NCBI GenBank assembly: GCA_910575695.1
Contig: CAJTGJ010000001.1
Coordinates: 124,001-188,000, forward strand
Source: Oscillospiraceae bacterium
GTDB lineage: Bacteria > Bacillota > Clostridia > Oscillospirales > Oscillospiraceae
Direction: 5' to 3'
DNA: 64,000 bases
Shown: piece after piece, positions 18,828-27,199 of the stretch
Layout: each line of letters begins with the position of its first letter
Numbering within the stretch: the stretch's first letter is position 1
Made by a program: the position numbers and the translations under genes
The notes under the pieces: generated by a model
Database searches by the model: none
The model's input: only the letters and a program-made list of their open reading frames with translations
Told to the model about the DNA's origin: nothing

Positions 18828-19700
18828 ATGAGCAATTACGTCATCATCACCGATTCGTCCTGCGACCTGCCCGACCGCCTGGTCAGGGAGCTGGAGCTGG
18901 AAGTGCTCCCCCTGGCGTTCATCATGGACGGCCGGACCTATCGGAATTATCCGGATAACCGGGAGATGTCCCCGGAGGACTTCTACGGCAGGCAGAAGGA
19001 CGGCCTGATGGCCACCACCAACGCCGTCAATGTGGGCGAGGCGTCCGACGCCATGGAGGCTGTGCTGAAGCAGGACAAGGACGTGCTGGTGCTGGGCTTC
19101 TCCTCCGGGCTGTCCACCACCTATAACTCCTTCAAGATCGCCGCGGACGAGCTGGCGGAGAAGTATCCCAGCCGCAGAATTTACACGGTGGACACCCTGT
19201 GCGCCTCCCTGGGGCAGGGGATGTTCGTGTACCAGGCGGCGAAAATGCGCCAGGAGGGCAAGTCCATCGAGGAGGTGCGGGACTGGGCGGAGGCCAACAA
19301 GCTGCGCCAGTGCCACTGGTTCACCGTCAACGACCTGTTTTTCCTGAAGAAGGGCGGGCGGGTATCCGCCGCCACCGCCGTGGTGGGGACGATGCTCCAG
19401 ATCAAGCCGGTGATGCACGTGGACAACGAGGGCCATCTCATCAAGGCGGACACCGCCCGGGGCCGCAAGGCGTCGCTGAAGGCCCTGGTGGACAAGGTGG
19501 GCGAGCTGGCGGAAAATCCCGCGTCCCAGGTCATGTTCATCAGCCACAGCGACTGTCTGGCGGACGCCCAGTATGTGGCGGACGAGATCAAAAAGCGCTT
19601 CGGCGCCAGGGAAATTATCATCAACTCCATCGGGCCGGTGATCGGCGCACACACCGGCCCGGGCTGCGTCGCCCTGTTTTTTACCGGTACCCACCGGTGA
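18828..19700 (+). CDS. DegV family fatty-acid-binding protein
   Basis: This 290-residue protein fits the DegV/FakB family, which holds a fatty acid for phosphorylation by FakA before entry into phospholipid synthesis. IITDSSCDLPDRL at the N-terminus, VLGFSSGLSTTYNSF near residue 90 and KGGRVSAATAVVGTML near 175 are typical. The conserved HTGPGCVALFFTG end is present. ATG at 18828 was chosen for TTTTGGAGGT seven bases upstream. The fakA gene is not in this window. Confidence 0.92.
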   Translation: MSNYVIITDSSCDLPDRLVRELELEVLPLAFIMDGRTYRNYPDNREMSPEDFYGRQKDGLMATTNAVNVGEASDAMEAVLKQDKDVLVLGFSSGLSTTYNSFKIAADELAEKYPSRRIYTVDTLCASLGQGMFVYQAAKMRQEGKSIEEVRDWAEANKLRQCHWFTVNDLFFLKKGGRVSAATAVVGTMLQIKPVMHVDNEGHLIKADTARGRKASLKALVDKVGELAENPASQVMFISHSDCLADAQYVADEIKKRFGAREIIINSIGPVIGAHTGPGCVALFFTGTHR

Positions 19701-19703
19701 GGG

Positions 19704-20368
19704 CCCCTTCCGGGGGGCGTTACTTTCTCTCACGTGAGAGAAAGTAACCAAAGAGAACGCTTAAGGGGGTGGCCGCCGGCCGGACGCTGCGCGTCCTCAG
19801 GACGGCCACCCCCTTAAGAATCCCCCGTTAAGGGCAAGGGCACGCCGCTTTCGGTGCTGAGGTGGGTTTCCGGCTTGAGCGGCTTTGCGAATGGATTTCC
19901 CTTCGTTTTCCGGCCCACTGGGACCTAAATGGGTGCGGTACTGATAATTTTGGTTTTCTCTTGGGAACGCCTGAATGGTACCTGACATCGGTTTGCGGTG
20001 GGTTGGCGCGCTCGCCTGCAGACGTGTGATAGACGATAAATGTGCCGACGTACAACCATAGCCGGTAGACGCACTCTCCCGCACCGCGGCGAGTAAGGCC
20101 CACCACGTCAGGCGCAGTCCGTGGACCATGCCCATCAAATCAGTGACTGAACATGGAAGCGCCAGCGTAAACAGGGGGAAATACATCCTGGTTTTGCGCG
20201 CCGGAAAGCCCCCAACAACACTCCCGTATAGAGCACCCCCGTAAAAACAGGGGGTTCTTAGGGGGAGGCCCGCCTTTAGGACGCGAAGCGTCCGGTCCGG
20301 CGGGCCTCCCCCTAAGCGTCCTTTTGGTTACTTTTCCCACGTGGGAAAAGTAACGCCCCCGGCAGGGG
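19704..20368 (+). repeat. TIR element, copy 3 (full length, mixed ends)
   Basis: About 665 bp between degV and the GntR gene. The left palindrome (19719-19748, 30 bp) is of the CTCTCACGTGAGAG type, the right one (20327-20354, 28 bp) of the CCCACGTGGG type; each keeps its matching spacer. The interior diverges most from the other copies around 20000-20080. The left hairpin loop is TGC rather than TTC. Confidence 0.85.
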
Positions 20369-20412
20369 CCCCCGCCGTCGGGCGGTATTTTTTTTTGCCC
20401 TGAAAATCCCTC

Positions 20413-20441
20413 TTGACAAGGGGGGCGCTTGCGTGTATACT
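20413..20441 (+). promoter_or_regulatory. Sigma-A promoter of the GntR-ABC operon
   Basis: Consensus TTGACA (20413-20418), exactly 17 bp, TATACT (20436-20441). Confidence 0.8.
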
Positions 20442-20460
20442 GTGTATATCGTATATATAC
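20435..20460 (+). promoter_or_regulatory. Candidate GntR/YtrA operator
   Basis: Two short palindromes, GTATAC (20435-20440) over the -10 box and GTATATATAC (20451-20460), form an AT-rich dyad where a YtrA-type repressor would block transcription of its own operon. Confidence 0.45.
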
Positions 20461-20505
20461 AAAATATCGGTCCCGCTGACGAGCGGAGCCGAAATGAGGT
20501 GTACC

Positions 20506-20880
20506 ATGGACATCATCATCAGCAATTCCTCCGGCGTGCCGATCTATGAGCAGATCGTCCGCCAACTGAAAGGGCTCATCCTTTCCGGCGCGCTCCCCGA
20601 GGGCGAGGCCCTGCCCTCCATGCGGCTGCTGGCCCGGGACCTGCGCATTTCCGTCATCACCACCAAACGGGCCTACGAAGAATTGGAGCGGGACGGCTTC
20701 CTCACCACCGTCCCCGGCAAGGGCTGCTTTGTGGCCGCTCAGAACCGGGAGACCCGGCGGGAGGCCGTGCTGTGCCAGGTCGAGGAACATCTGTCCCAGG
20801 CGGTGGACACGGCGAAAGCCGGGGCCGTGGGCCTGGACGAACTCACCGAAATGCTCAACACATTGTATAGCGAGGAATGA
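20506..20880 (+). CDS. GntR-family regulator, YtrA subfamily
   Basis: This 124-residue repressor has the GntR winged helix (GVPIYEQIVRQLKGLILSG, then LPSMRLLARDLRISVITTK) at residues 9-75 and only a short C-terminal dimerisation helix, as in YtrA. ATG at 20506 has GAGGTG upstream. Its stop lies three bases before the ABC ATPase start. YtrA-type proteins usually repress their own operon until a cell-wall antibiotic or related stress appears; that role here is inferred from operon layout and the operator-like dyad at the promoter. Confidence 0.9.
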   Translation: MDIIISNSSGVPIYEQIVRQLKGLILSGALPEGEALPSMRLLARDLRISVITTKRAYEELERDGFLTTVPGKGCFVAAQNRETRREAVLCQVEEHLSQAVDTAKAGAVGLDELTEMLNTLYSEE

Positions 20881-20883
20881 CTT

Positions 20884-21732
20884 ATGACAAATTGTATTGA
20901 AACCAAGGGGCTTGTCAAAGAATACAAGACCTTTACCCTGGGGCCTATCGACCTCAAGGTTCCCGGCGGCTCCATCATGGGCCTGATCGGAGAGAACGGG
21001 GCGGGCAAGACCACCCTGATCAAGTCCATGCTGGGCATCGTCAAGCCCACCGCCGGAGAGACCGTCATGCTGGGCGGCGATCCGGACCGCGCCAAAGAGG
21101 ATATCGGCATGGTGCTGGACGACTGCTTTTTCTCCGAGTACCTGCGGGTGCGGGACGTGGAGACGGTGCTGTGCCGGGTGTTCAAGACCTGGGACAAGGG
21201 GCTGTACCGGGACTGTCTGGACAAGTTCGGCCTGTCCGGGGCGAAGAACATCAAGGAGCTGTCCCGGGGTATGCGGATGAAGCTCTCTCTTGCGGCGGCG
21301 CTGGCCCACCGGCCCAGGCTCCTGCTGCTGGACGAGGCCACGGCGGGGCTGGACCCGGTGGTGCGGGATGAGATCCTGGACGAATTTCTGGCCTTCGTCT
21401 CCGACGAGGACCACGCCATCCTGATTTCCAGCCACATCACGTCGGACCTGGAGAAGGTGGCGGACTACATCGCCTACCTCCACCAGGGAAAGCTGCTGCT
21501 GTGCGACGAGAAGGACCGCCTGCTGGAGAGCTATGGGCGGCTGGTGTGCGCCCGGGAGGAGCTGGCCCAGGTGGACCGGGGCTATGTGGTGGCCACCCGG
21601 AAGAGCCAGTATTCCACCGAGGCGCTGATCCGGCACAAGAACGACTTTAAGCGCACCTATCCCCGCCTGACGGTGGAGCCGGTGACGCTGGACGAGCTGA
21701 TGGTATTCGTGGTAAAGGGGGAGAAAGCATGA
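20884..21732 (+). CDS. ABC transporter ATP-binding protein
   Basis: This 282-residue ATPase has Walker A GENGAGKTT near residue 37, signature LSRGMRMKLSLAAAL near 125, and Walker B LLLLDEATAGLDP near 148. It pairs with the permease that overlaps its end by four bases (ATGA at 21729). With the upstream YtrA-type regulator this forms an export or defence ABC system of the kind induced by envelope-active compounds; the substrate is unknown. Walker motifs look intact. The signature reads LSRGM rather than LSGGQ, which is common in this subgroup. Confidence 0.92.
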   Translation: MTNCIETKGLVKEYKTFTLGPIDLKVPGGSIMGLIGENGAGKTTLIKSMLGIVKPTAGETVMLGGDPDRAKEDIGMVLDDCFFSEYLRVRDVETVLCRVFKTWDKGLYRDCLDKFGLSGAKNIKELSRGMRMKLSLAAALAHRPRLLLLDEATAGLDPVVRDEILDEFLAFVSDEDHAILISSHITSDLEKVADYIAYLHQGKLLLCDEKDRLLESYGRLVCAREELAQVDRGYVVATRKSQYSTEALIRHKNDFKRTYPRLTVEPVTLDELMVFVVKGEKA

Positions 21733-22385
21733 CCGGCTTGATTTTGAAGGATTTCCTTATTCTGCGCAAGACCCTGCGCTCCTATCTGTTTATGCTGGTT
21801 GTATATGTGGGCATCGCTTTTACCGGGGTGTGGTCGGCGGACATCGTCGGCGTGCTGATGGTAGTCATGGTCGTGATGCTTCCCATGAATGTGTTTGCCT
21901 ACGACAAGCAGGCCAAGTGGGACACCTACGGTCTGGCCCTGCCAGTGGGCCGCACGAAAACGGTAGCCGCCCGGTATGTCTGCGTCCTGTTGCTGTGCCT
22001 GCTCAGCGTAGGCCTGACGGCCATTCTCGGCATGATGCTGTATGCCGCCGGACGGGTGGAGGAGCCCGTGGAATTCCTGGTGAGCTGTTCGGTGACGGGC
22101 CTGATGGCCGTACTGGTAAACGCCATCAGGCTGCCCTTCCTGTACAAATTCGGCCCGGAGCGGGCCCGGATGATGTTCTTCGGCATCATGGGCGGGATCG
22201 TTCTGCTGGTTGTCGCGGCCCTGTTTCCCCTGGGCGGGCTGGAATGGCTCAAAGCCCTGGAGCTTGCCGAGCCCACCCCGGCGCAGGCCGCCGCCATTCC
22301 CGTGATCGCGGCCATTGCGGGGCTGGCCCTGCTGACGGTGTCCTTCCTGCTGTCCCGGCATTTTTACGGGCAGAAGGATGTGTAA
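21729..22385 (+). CDS. ABC-2 type permease
   Basis: This 218-residue membrane protein has about six hydrophobic segments and begins MTGLILKDFLILRKTLRSY, typical of small ABC-2 permeases. ATG overlaps the ATPase stop by four bases, so the two are translationally coupled. It is the last gene of the GntR-ATPase-permease operon, closed by a strong terminator. The exported substrate cannot be deduced. Confidence 0.88.
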   Translation: MTGLILKDFLILRKTLRSYLFMLVVYVGIAFTGVWSADIVGVLMVVMVVMLPMNVFAYDKQAKWDTYGLALPVGRTKTVAARYVCVLLLCLLSVGLTAILGMMLYAAGRVEEPVEFLVSCSVTGLMAVLVNAIRLPFLYKFGPERARMMFFGIMGGIVLLVVAALFPLGGLEWLKALELAEPTPAQAAAIPVIAAIAGLALLTVSFLLSRHFYGQKDV

Positions 22386-22393
22386 CGAAACCA

Positions 22394-22424
22394 AGCCCCC
22401 GGCGCACCGCGCCGGGGGCTTTCC
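22394..22424. terminator. Bidirectional terminator after the ABC operon
   Basis: A perfect 12 bp stem (AGCCCCCGGCGC, loop ACC, 22394-22420) is followed by TTTCC. It separates the convergent ABC and XRE operons. Confidence 0.75.
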
Positions 22425-22427
22425 GCG

Positions 22428-22634
22428 TCAGAAATAGAACAATTCCTCGAATTTTTTGTCCAGCGCCACGCACAAAATCAACGCCAGCTTGGCGGTGGGG
22501 CTGAACTGCCCCGTCTCGATGGAGCTGATGGTGTTCCGGGACACCCCCACCAGCTCCGCCAGCGCCGCCTGGGACAGCCCCGCCTGGGTGCGGGCGTCCT
22601 TCAGGCGGTTTTTCAGGATCAGGCTGTCGTCCAT
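22428..22634 (-). CDS. Small XRE-family regulator
   Basis: This 68-residue protein is essentially one Cro/C1 helix-turn-helix: LKDARTQAGLSQAALAELVG, then VSRNTISSIETGQFSPT. It ends LDKKFEELFYF, as in many small Firmicute repressors paired with membrane proteins. ATG at 22634 shares one base with the upstream gene's stop (TGATG), so translation is coupled. It probably binds the twin CCAAG-TTTA-CTTGG operators at the promoter and represses both genes. Confidence 0.9.
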   Translation of the reverse strand: MDDSLILKNRLKDARTQAGLSQAALAELVGVSRNTISSIETGQFSPTAKLALILCVALDKKFEELFYF

Positions 22635-22960
22635 CAGAAAATACCCAGCTCACTGCGCAGATAGAACCATAGGAAGCCCAAGAACAGCCCCACTCCCAGC
22701 AGAGCCAGAACCAGATCCGACTTTTTGCGCAGCTTCACGGACCGCACAATGTAAACGGTGGCCATGATGGCCCAGTCCACCGTCCACACGCCGAAGTCCG
22801 CCACGCCCAGCATCTGACGGTGGAGCGTGGTAAGAAGGACGCACACGATAATGCCCACAGTGAGGGCGGCGTCGTTGGCCTTCTGGAAGGCAGCCTGTTC
22901 CACCGGGTCTTTGTATTGGTTCTCCCTGCGGCTTTTCGCCAGAATTTCGTTTTTGTCCAT
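22634..22960 (-). CDS. Small membrane protein, DUF6442-like
   Basis: This 108-residue protein has a charged N-terminus (MDKNEILAKSRRENQYKDP) followed by about three hydrophobic segments. It resembles the DUF6442 proteins usually found next to a small XRE regulator in Clostridia. ATG at 22960 was chosen because AGGAACCTGAAG precedes it; a longer frame begins at 22990 inside the operator. Function is unknown; the pair looks like a membrane sensor or effector with its own repressor. Confidence 0.7.
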   Translation of the reverse strand: MDKNEILAKSRRENQYKDPVEQAAFQKANDAALTVGIIVCVLLTTLHRQMLGVADFGVWTVDWAIMATVYIVRSVKLRKKSDLVLALLGVGLFLGFLWFYLRSELGIF

Positions 22961-22986
22961 CTTCAGGTTCCTCCAAATCCGTATTA

Positions 22987-23000
22987 CCAAGTTTACTTGG
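22987..23000 (-). promoter_or_regulatory. Operator 1 of the XRE/DUF6442 pair
   Basis: CCAAG-TTTA-CTTGG dyad, just downstream of the -10 box. It repeats at 23020-23033. Confidence 0.65.
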
Positions 23001-23007
23001 CATTGCC

Positions 23008-23036
23008 ATCATAGCACCGCCAAGTTTACTTGTCAA
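23008..23036 (-). promoter_or_regulatory. Sigma-A promoter of the XRE/DUF6442 pair
   Basis: On the minus strand consensus TTGACA (23036-23031), 17 bp, TATGAT (23013-23008). Confidence 0.75.
23020..23033 (-). promoter_or_regulatory. Operator 2 of the XRE/DUF6442 pair
   Basis: A second copy of the CCAAG-TTTA-CTTG dyad overlaps the -35 box and spacer, the right place for repression. Confidence 0.65.
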
Positions 23037-23085
23037 CAGGTTTGCCAGGAAAACTTTGCAATGGCCCTTCCCTTTGCAGGGGGCG

Positions 23086-23718
23086 CCCCTGCCGGGGGCG
23101 TTACTTTTCCCACGTGGGAAAAGTAACCAAAAGGACGCTTAAGGGGGAGGCCGCCGGACGGACGCTTCGCGTCCTCAGGCCGGCCACCCCCTTAAGAATC
23201 CCCCGTTAAGGGCAAGGGCACGCCGCTTTTTATGCGGAGGTGGGGTTCCGGCTTGTGCGGCTTTGCGGATGGATTTCCCTTCGTTTTCCGGCCCACTGGG
23301 GCCTGCGTGGGTGGGGTACTGATGATTTTGGTTTCTCCTGAGAACGCCTGAATGGCGCCGGACATCGTTTTGCGGCGGGCAGACGCGCCCGCCTGGACGA
23401 TTGAGGTTAGATGAGAAATGTTTCAGCTTACCAGCCACGGCGGGTAGAAGCACCAACCCCCACCGCGGCGAGTAAGGCCCACCGCGTCAGGCGCTATTCG
23501 TGGGCCGCACCCATCAATCAATGACTGAACATGGAAGCGCCAGCGTAAACAGGGGGAAATACATCCTGGTTTTGCGCGCCGGAAACCCTCACCAACACCC
23601 CCGTATAGAGCACCTTCGTAAAAACGGGGGGTTCTTAGGGGGGCGGCCGCCCCCCTAAGCGTTCTCTTTGGTTACTTTCTCTCACGTGAGAGAAAGTAAC
23701 GCCCCCCCCCGCAGGGGG
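23086..23718 (+). repeat. TIR element, copy 4 (right hairpin shortened)
   Basis: About 633 bp. Left palindrome 23100-23127 (CCCACGTGGG type), right 23671-23700 (CTCTCACGTGAGAG type). The right long hairpin has lost its inner stem: CTTAGGGGGGCGGCC pairs directly at about 23635-23658. The first 350 bp nearly match copies 5 and 7. It lies between divergent promoters. Confidence 0.85.
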
Positions 23719-23728
23719 CCCCTGCGAT

Positions 23729-23757
23729 TTGACGTTATCCACCACCGGTGGTATAAT
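23729..23757 (+). promoter_or_regulatory. Sigma-A promoter of the ArAE-sfsA-SprT-malQ operon
   Basis: TTGACG (23729-23734), 17 bp, perfect TATAAT (23752-23757). It starts just outside repeat copy 4. Confidence 0.75.
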
Positions 23758-23781
23758 GAAAAAACAAAGGGGGGTATGCCC

Positions 23782-24318
23782 ATGGACCTGCACCGCCGCC
23801 ACATCGGTATGCGCATCATTAAAACAGTCATCGCGGTATTCCTGTGCGGCCTGCTGGCCTTCATCCGGAATACGTCCGCGCTGTTTTCCATGTTCGCCGC
23901 CCTGTTCTGTATCCAGAAATCCACGGGCCAGACCATCGAATCCTCCGTCAACCGGATGCTGGGCACTCTGGTGGGCGGCGTGGTGGGGGTGCTGACGGTA
24001 TACGCCATGGATGTGCTGAATATCCTGCACATCGACCTGCTCCGGTATTTCCTGATGGCCCTGCTCCTGATCCCCGTCATTGAGCTGTGCCTGGTCATTA
24101 AAAAACCGGACTGCGCCGGGATGGCCTGCATGGTGGTGATGTGCCTGGTGGTGGACCCAGGCGACAAACCCGCCATCTACTCCATTGAGCGGCTGTTTGA
24201 GACGCTGGTGGGCGTGGCGCTGGCCTGCGGCATCGACATACTGCTCCCCCACCACCCCCACCCGCCCAAAGAGGAGGCCCCCAGGGAGGAAGCCGGACCC
24301 CCGGAGGAAGCGCCATGA
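23782..24318 (+). CDS. Aromatic-acid-exporter (FUSC/ArAE-like) membrane protein
   Basis: This 178-residue protein has four membrane segments (for example VIAVFLCGLLAFI near residue 15 and YFLMALLLIPVIELCLV near 90) and ends in a charged proline/glutamate tail. It resembles the membrane half of the ArAE/FUSC family (YgaE/DUF939-like), which lacks here the cytoplasmic domain. The ATG at 23782 is preferred over 23776 because the GGGGGG ribosome site is then seven bases away. Four-base overlap with sfsA makes it the operon leader. Substrate unknown. Confidence 0.75.
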   Translation: MDLHRRHIGMRIIKTVIAVFLCGLLAFIRNTSALFSMFAALFCIQKSTGQTIESSVNRMLGTLVGGVVGVLTVYAMDVLNILHIDLLRYFLMALLLIPVIELCLVIKKPDCAGMACMVVMCLVVDPGDKPAIYSIERLFETLVGVALACGIDILLPHHPHPPKEEAPREEAGPPEEAP

Positions 24319-25067
24319 CTTATCAGGACATTCACCCCGCCGTCTTTCTGTCCCGGCCCAACCGCTTCATCGCCCGGGTGGAGCTGGACGGGGCGGTGGA
24401 GACGGTGCACGTAAAAAACACGGGCCGCTGCCGGGAGCTGCTGGTTCCCGGCTGTACCGTGTACCTGGAGGGGAGCGCCAACCCCCGGCGCAAGACAAAA
24501 TACGACCTGGTGGCGGTGGAAAAGGCCCGCACGGGCCTGCCGCCCCTGCTCATCAACATGGACGCCCAGGCCCCCAACCGGGTGTTCGGCGAATGGATGG
24601 CGGCAGGGAAGGGGGCTGATCTGGGCTTGCCCAGGCCCGCCCTGCTCCGCCCGGAGACGGCCTGGGGCAATTCCCGGTTCGATTTTTACTGGGAGGAATC
24701 AGAAACGGGCCGGAAGGGCTTTGTGGAGGTCAAGGGCTGTACCCTGGAGGCCGGCGGACGCGCCCTGTTTCCGGACGCCCCCACCCAGCGGGGCGTCAAG
24801 CACCTGCGGGAGCTGACCGCCTGCCGCGAGGCGGGGTATGAGGCGGCGGTGTGCTTCGTCCTCCAGATGGCGGGCATGGACGTTTTCTCCCCCAACGACG
24901 CCACCCATCCGGAGTTCGGCGCCGCCCTGCGGGAGGCCGCCCGGGCCGGGGTCAAGGTGCTGGCGGTGGAGTGCGGCGTCACCCCCCGCAGCCTGGTGAT
25001 GACCCGCCCGGTGGCCGTGGCGCTGCAGGGACGCCGCAAAGATTCCGCTCCAGGAGGCACGCTATGA
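24315..25067 (+). CDS. sfsA: DNA/RNA nuclease SfsA
   Basis: This 250-residue protein matches SfsA, once described as a sugar-fermentation stimulation protein and now classed as an endonuclease-fold protein. HVKNTGRCRELLVPG near residue 35, NSRFDFYW near 120 and GFVEVKGCTLEAGG near 138 carry the D...ExK nuclease motif. ATG at 24315 overlaps the previous stop, and its own stop overlaps the SprT-like start. The exact physiological substrate remains uncertain in the family. Confidence 0.92.
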   Translation: MTYQDIHPAVFLSRPNRFIARVELDGAVETVHVKNTGRCRELLVPGCTVYLEGSANPRRKTKYDLVAVEKARTGLPPLLINMDAQAPNRVFGEWMAAGKGADLGLPRPALLRPETAWGNSRFDFYWEESETGRKGFVEVKGCTLEAGGRALFPDAPTQRGVKHLRELTACREAGYEAAVCFVLQMAGMDVFSPNDATHPEFGAALREAARAGVKVLAVECGVTPRSLVMTRPVAVALQGRRKDSAPGGTL

Positions 25068-25567
25068 CGCACAGGGAACTGGACAAGCTGCTGGCGCTGG
25101 TGATCGCCCAGGCCAAGGCCATCAAGATCCCCGTGTCGGACCGCATCTGCCCCCAGGTCAGGGTGAACCGCCGGGCCCGCACCCGCTTCGGCTGCTGTAT
25201 CCGCCGTGACGGCGCGTATACCATCGAGCTGTCCGACCTGCTGGCCCGGGAGGGCTCGGAGGACGCGGTTTTGCAGGTGCTGGCCCATGAGGTGCTCCAC
25301 ACCTGCTATGGCTGCTCCAACCACGGCGCCCGCTGGAAGGGCTACGCCCAGCGGATGAACGCCGCCTACGGCTTCCACATCAGCCGCACCGACAACCACC
25401 AGGCCCTGGGCCTCCCGGATGACCGCCCGGTGCGCTATTGGGTGGTGTGCACCCGGTGCGGGCATAAAATCCCCCGGATGAAACGCTCCCCGCTGGTAGA
25501 CCACCCGGAGCGCTACCGCTGCAAATGCGGCGGGGCCCTGCGGGTGGAGAACAATATAGAAAGGTGA
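25064..25567 (+). CDS. SprT-like zinc metallopeptidase
   Basis: This 167-residue protein has a zincin motif LAHEVLHTCYGCSNHG near residue 71 (HExxH plus a downstream histidine) and a C-terminal zinc ribbon (CTRCGHKIP...CKCGG, residues 130-162). The layout matches SprT/Spartan-like domains, which in eukaryotes cut DNA-protein crosslinks; in bacteria the role is unclear. ATG at 25064 has GGAGG upstream and overlaps the sfsA stop. Next to a nuclease-like protein, a nucleic-acid-linked role is plausible but unproven. Confidence 0.85.
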   Translation: MTHRELDKLLALVIAQAKAIKIPVSDRICPQVRVNRRARTRFGCCIRRDGAYTIELSDLLAREGSEDAVLQVLAHEVLHTCYGCSNHGARWKGYAQRMNAAYGFHISRTDNHQALGLPDDRPVRYWVVCTRCGHKIPRMKRSPLVDHPERYRCKCGGALRVENNIER

Positions 25568-25575
25568 TGACCAGT

Positions 25576-27102
25576 ATGAACCGCAGCGCCGGAATTTTAA
25601 TGCCCATCTTCTCCCTCCCCTCCCCCTACGGCATCGGTACCATGGGGCAGGCCGCCAGGGACTTTCTGGACTTCCTCCAGGCGGGGGGGCAGAGCTATTG
25701 GCAGCTCCTCCCCGTGGGCCCCACCAGCTACGGCGATTCCCCCTACCAGTCCTTTTCCTCCTTCGCGGGCAACCCCTATTTTATCGACCTGGACGATCTG
25801 GCGGCGGACGGCCTGCTGGAGCCGTCGGAGTACCAGAACCTTGACTGGGGCCAGCCGGACAAGGTGGATTACGGCCTGCTGTACGCCGCCCGCTATCCGG
25901 TGCTTCGCAAGGCGGTGAAGCGCCTGCTGGCCGGCCCGCCGGCGGATTATCAGGCGTTTCTGTCCGAAAACAGCGACTGGCTGGACAACTACGCCCTGTT
26001 CATGGCCGTCAAGGGAGAATACGGCGGCGTGTCCTGGCAGGAGTGGCCGGAGGGCCTGCGCCTGCGCCAGGACAAAGCGCTGGCCGGGGCCAGGGCCCGC
26101 CTGGAGGACGAAATCCACTTCTGGCTGGGGGTGCAGTATCTGTTTTTCCGCCAGTGGGACGCCCTGAAGGCGCTGGCCCATCAGCGGGGCATTTCCATCA
26201 TCGGCGACCTGCCCATCTACGTGGCCCTGGACAGCGCCGACGTGTGGGCCAGCCCCGGGCAGTTCCAGCTGGACGAGGACCTGGCCCCCACCGAGGTGGC
26301 GGGCTGTCCGCCGGACGCCTTCACCGCCGACGGGCAGCTGTGGGGCAACCCCCTCTTTGACTGGGAGAAGATGAAGGAGGACGGCTACCGCTGGTGGCTA
26401 AGGCGCATCGGGTTCCAGTTCCGCCTGTTCGACGTGCTGCGCATCGACCACTTCCGGGGCTTTGACGAGTATTACGCCATCCCCTACGGCGACAAGACCG
26501 CCCGGAACGGCCGCTGGAAGCCCGGCCCCGGCCTGGACTTCTTCAAAACGGTGAACCGGGAGCTGGGGCGCAGGGAAATCATCGCCGAGGATCTGGGCTT
26601 CCTCACCGACACGGTGCGCAAACTGCTGAAAAACACCGGCTACCCCGGCATGAAGGTGCTGGAGTTCGCCTTCGACCCCAAAAACCGGGACAGCGAATAC
26701 CTCCCCCACCGCTTCCAGCGCAACTGCGTGGTGTACGCCGGGACCCACGACAACGAGACCATCGAGGGCTGGCTGGAGTCCGCGCCGCCCAACCTGCGTG
26801 GCTACGCCAAGCGCTATTTCCAGCTCACCCGCCGGGAGGGCTGGGCCTGGGGCGTCATGCGGGGCGCGTGGGGCAGCGTGGCGGATCTGGCGGTGATGCA
26901 GATGCAGGACCTGCTGTCCATCGGGGCGGAGGGGCGCATCAACGTGCCGTCCACCCTGGGCGGGAACTGGCAGTGGCGGATGCTCCCCGGACAGGCGGAG
27001 GGCAGGCTGGCCCACCGCCTGCTCCAGTCCACCCTGCTGTACAACCGGGGGCCTGCGGCCAGAAAGCCGGGGCGGGCGGGAAAAAAGCCCGTAAAAGGCT
27101 GA
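25576..27102 (+). CDS. malQ: 4-alpha-glucanotransferase (amylomaltase)
   Basis: This 508-residue GH77 enzyme transfers maltosyl and longer glucan segments between alpha-1,4 glucans. SPYGIGTMGQAARDF at the N-terminus is diagnostic. Catalytic stretches are VLRIDHFRGF (nucleophile near residue 290), IAEDLG (acid/base near 336) and YAGTHDNET (near 388). ATG at 25576 is preferred because AAGGTG lies nine bases upstream; an ATG at 25567 overlaps the SprT stop. glgP follows under its own promoter, so both enzymes serve glycogen or maltodextrin use. Confidence 0.96.
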   Translation: MNRSAGILMPIFSLPSPYGIGTMGQAARDFLDFLQAGGQSYWQLLPVGPTSYGDSPYQSFSSFAGNPYFIDLDDLAADGLLEPSEYQNLDWGQPDKVDYGLLYAARYPVLRKAVKRLLAGPPADYQAFLSENSDWLDNYALFMAVKGEYGGVSWQEWPEGLRLRQDKALAGARARLEDEIHFWLGVQYLFFRQWDALKALAHQRGISIIGDLPIYVALDSADVWASPGQFQLDEDLAPTEVAGCPPDAFTADGQLWGNPLFDWEKMKEDGYRWWLRRIGFQFRLFDVLRIDHFRGFDEYYAIPYGDKTARNGRWKPGPGLDFFKTVNRELGRREIIAEDLGFLTDTVRKLLKNTGYPGMKVLEFAFDPKNRDSEYLPHRFQRNCVVYAGTHDNETIEGWLESAPPNLRGYAKRYFQLTRREGWAWGVMRGAWGSVADLAVMQMQDLLSIGAEGRINVPSTLGGNWQWRMLPGQAEGRLAHRLLQSTLLYNRGPAARKPGRAGKKPVKG

Positions 27103-27120
27103 GTTTGGTAATTTTGACCG

Positions 27121-27149
27121 TTGACTGACCGGATAAAGCGGGGTATACT
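27121..27149 (+). promoter_or_regulatory. Sigma-A promoter for glgP
   Basis: TTGACT (27121-27126), 17 bp, TATACT (27144-27149), 50 bp before the start codon. Confidence 0.7.
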
Positions 27150-27199
27150 GTGCCCGGAAACGTATCCAGTTGTTCTGTGTTGAAAGGAGAACATGATTT

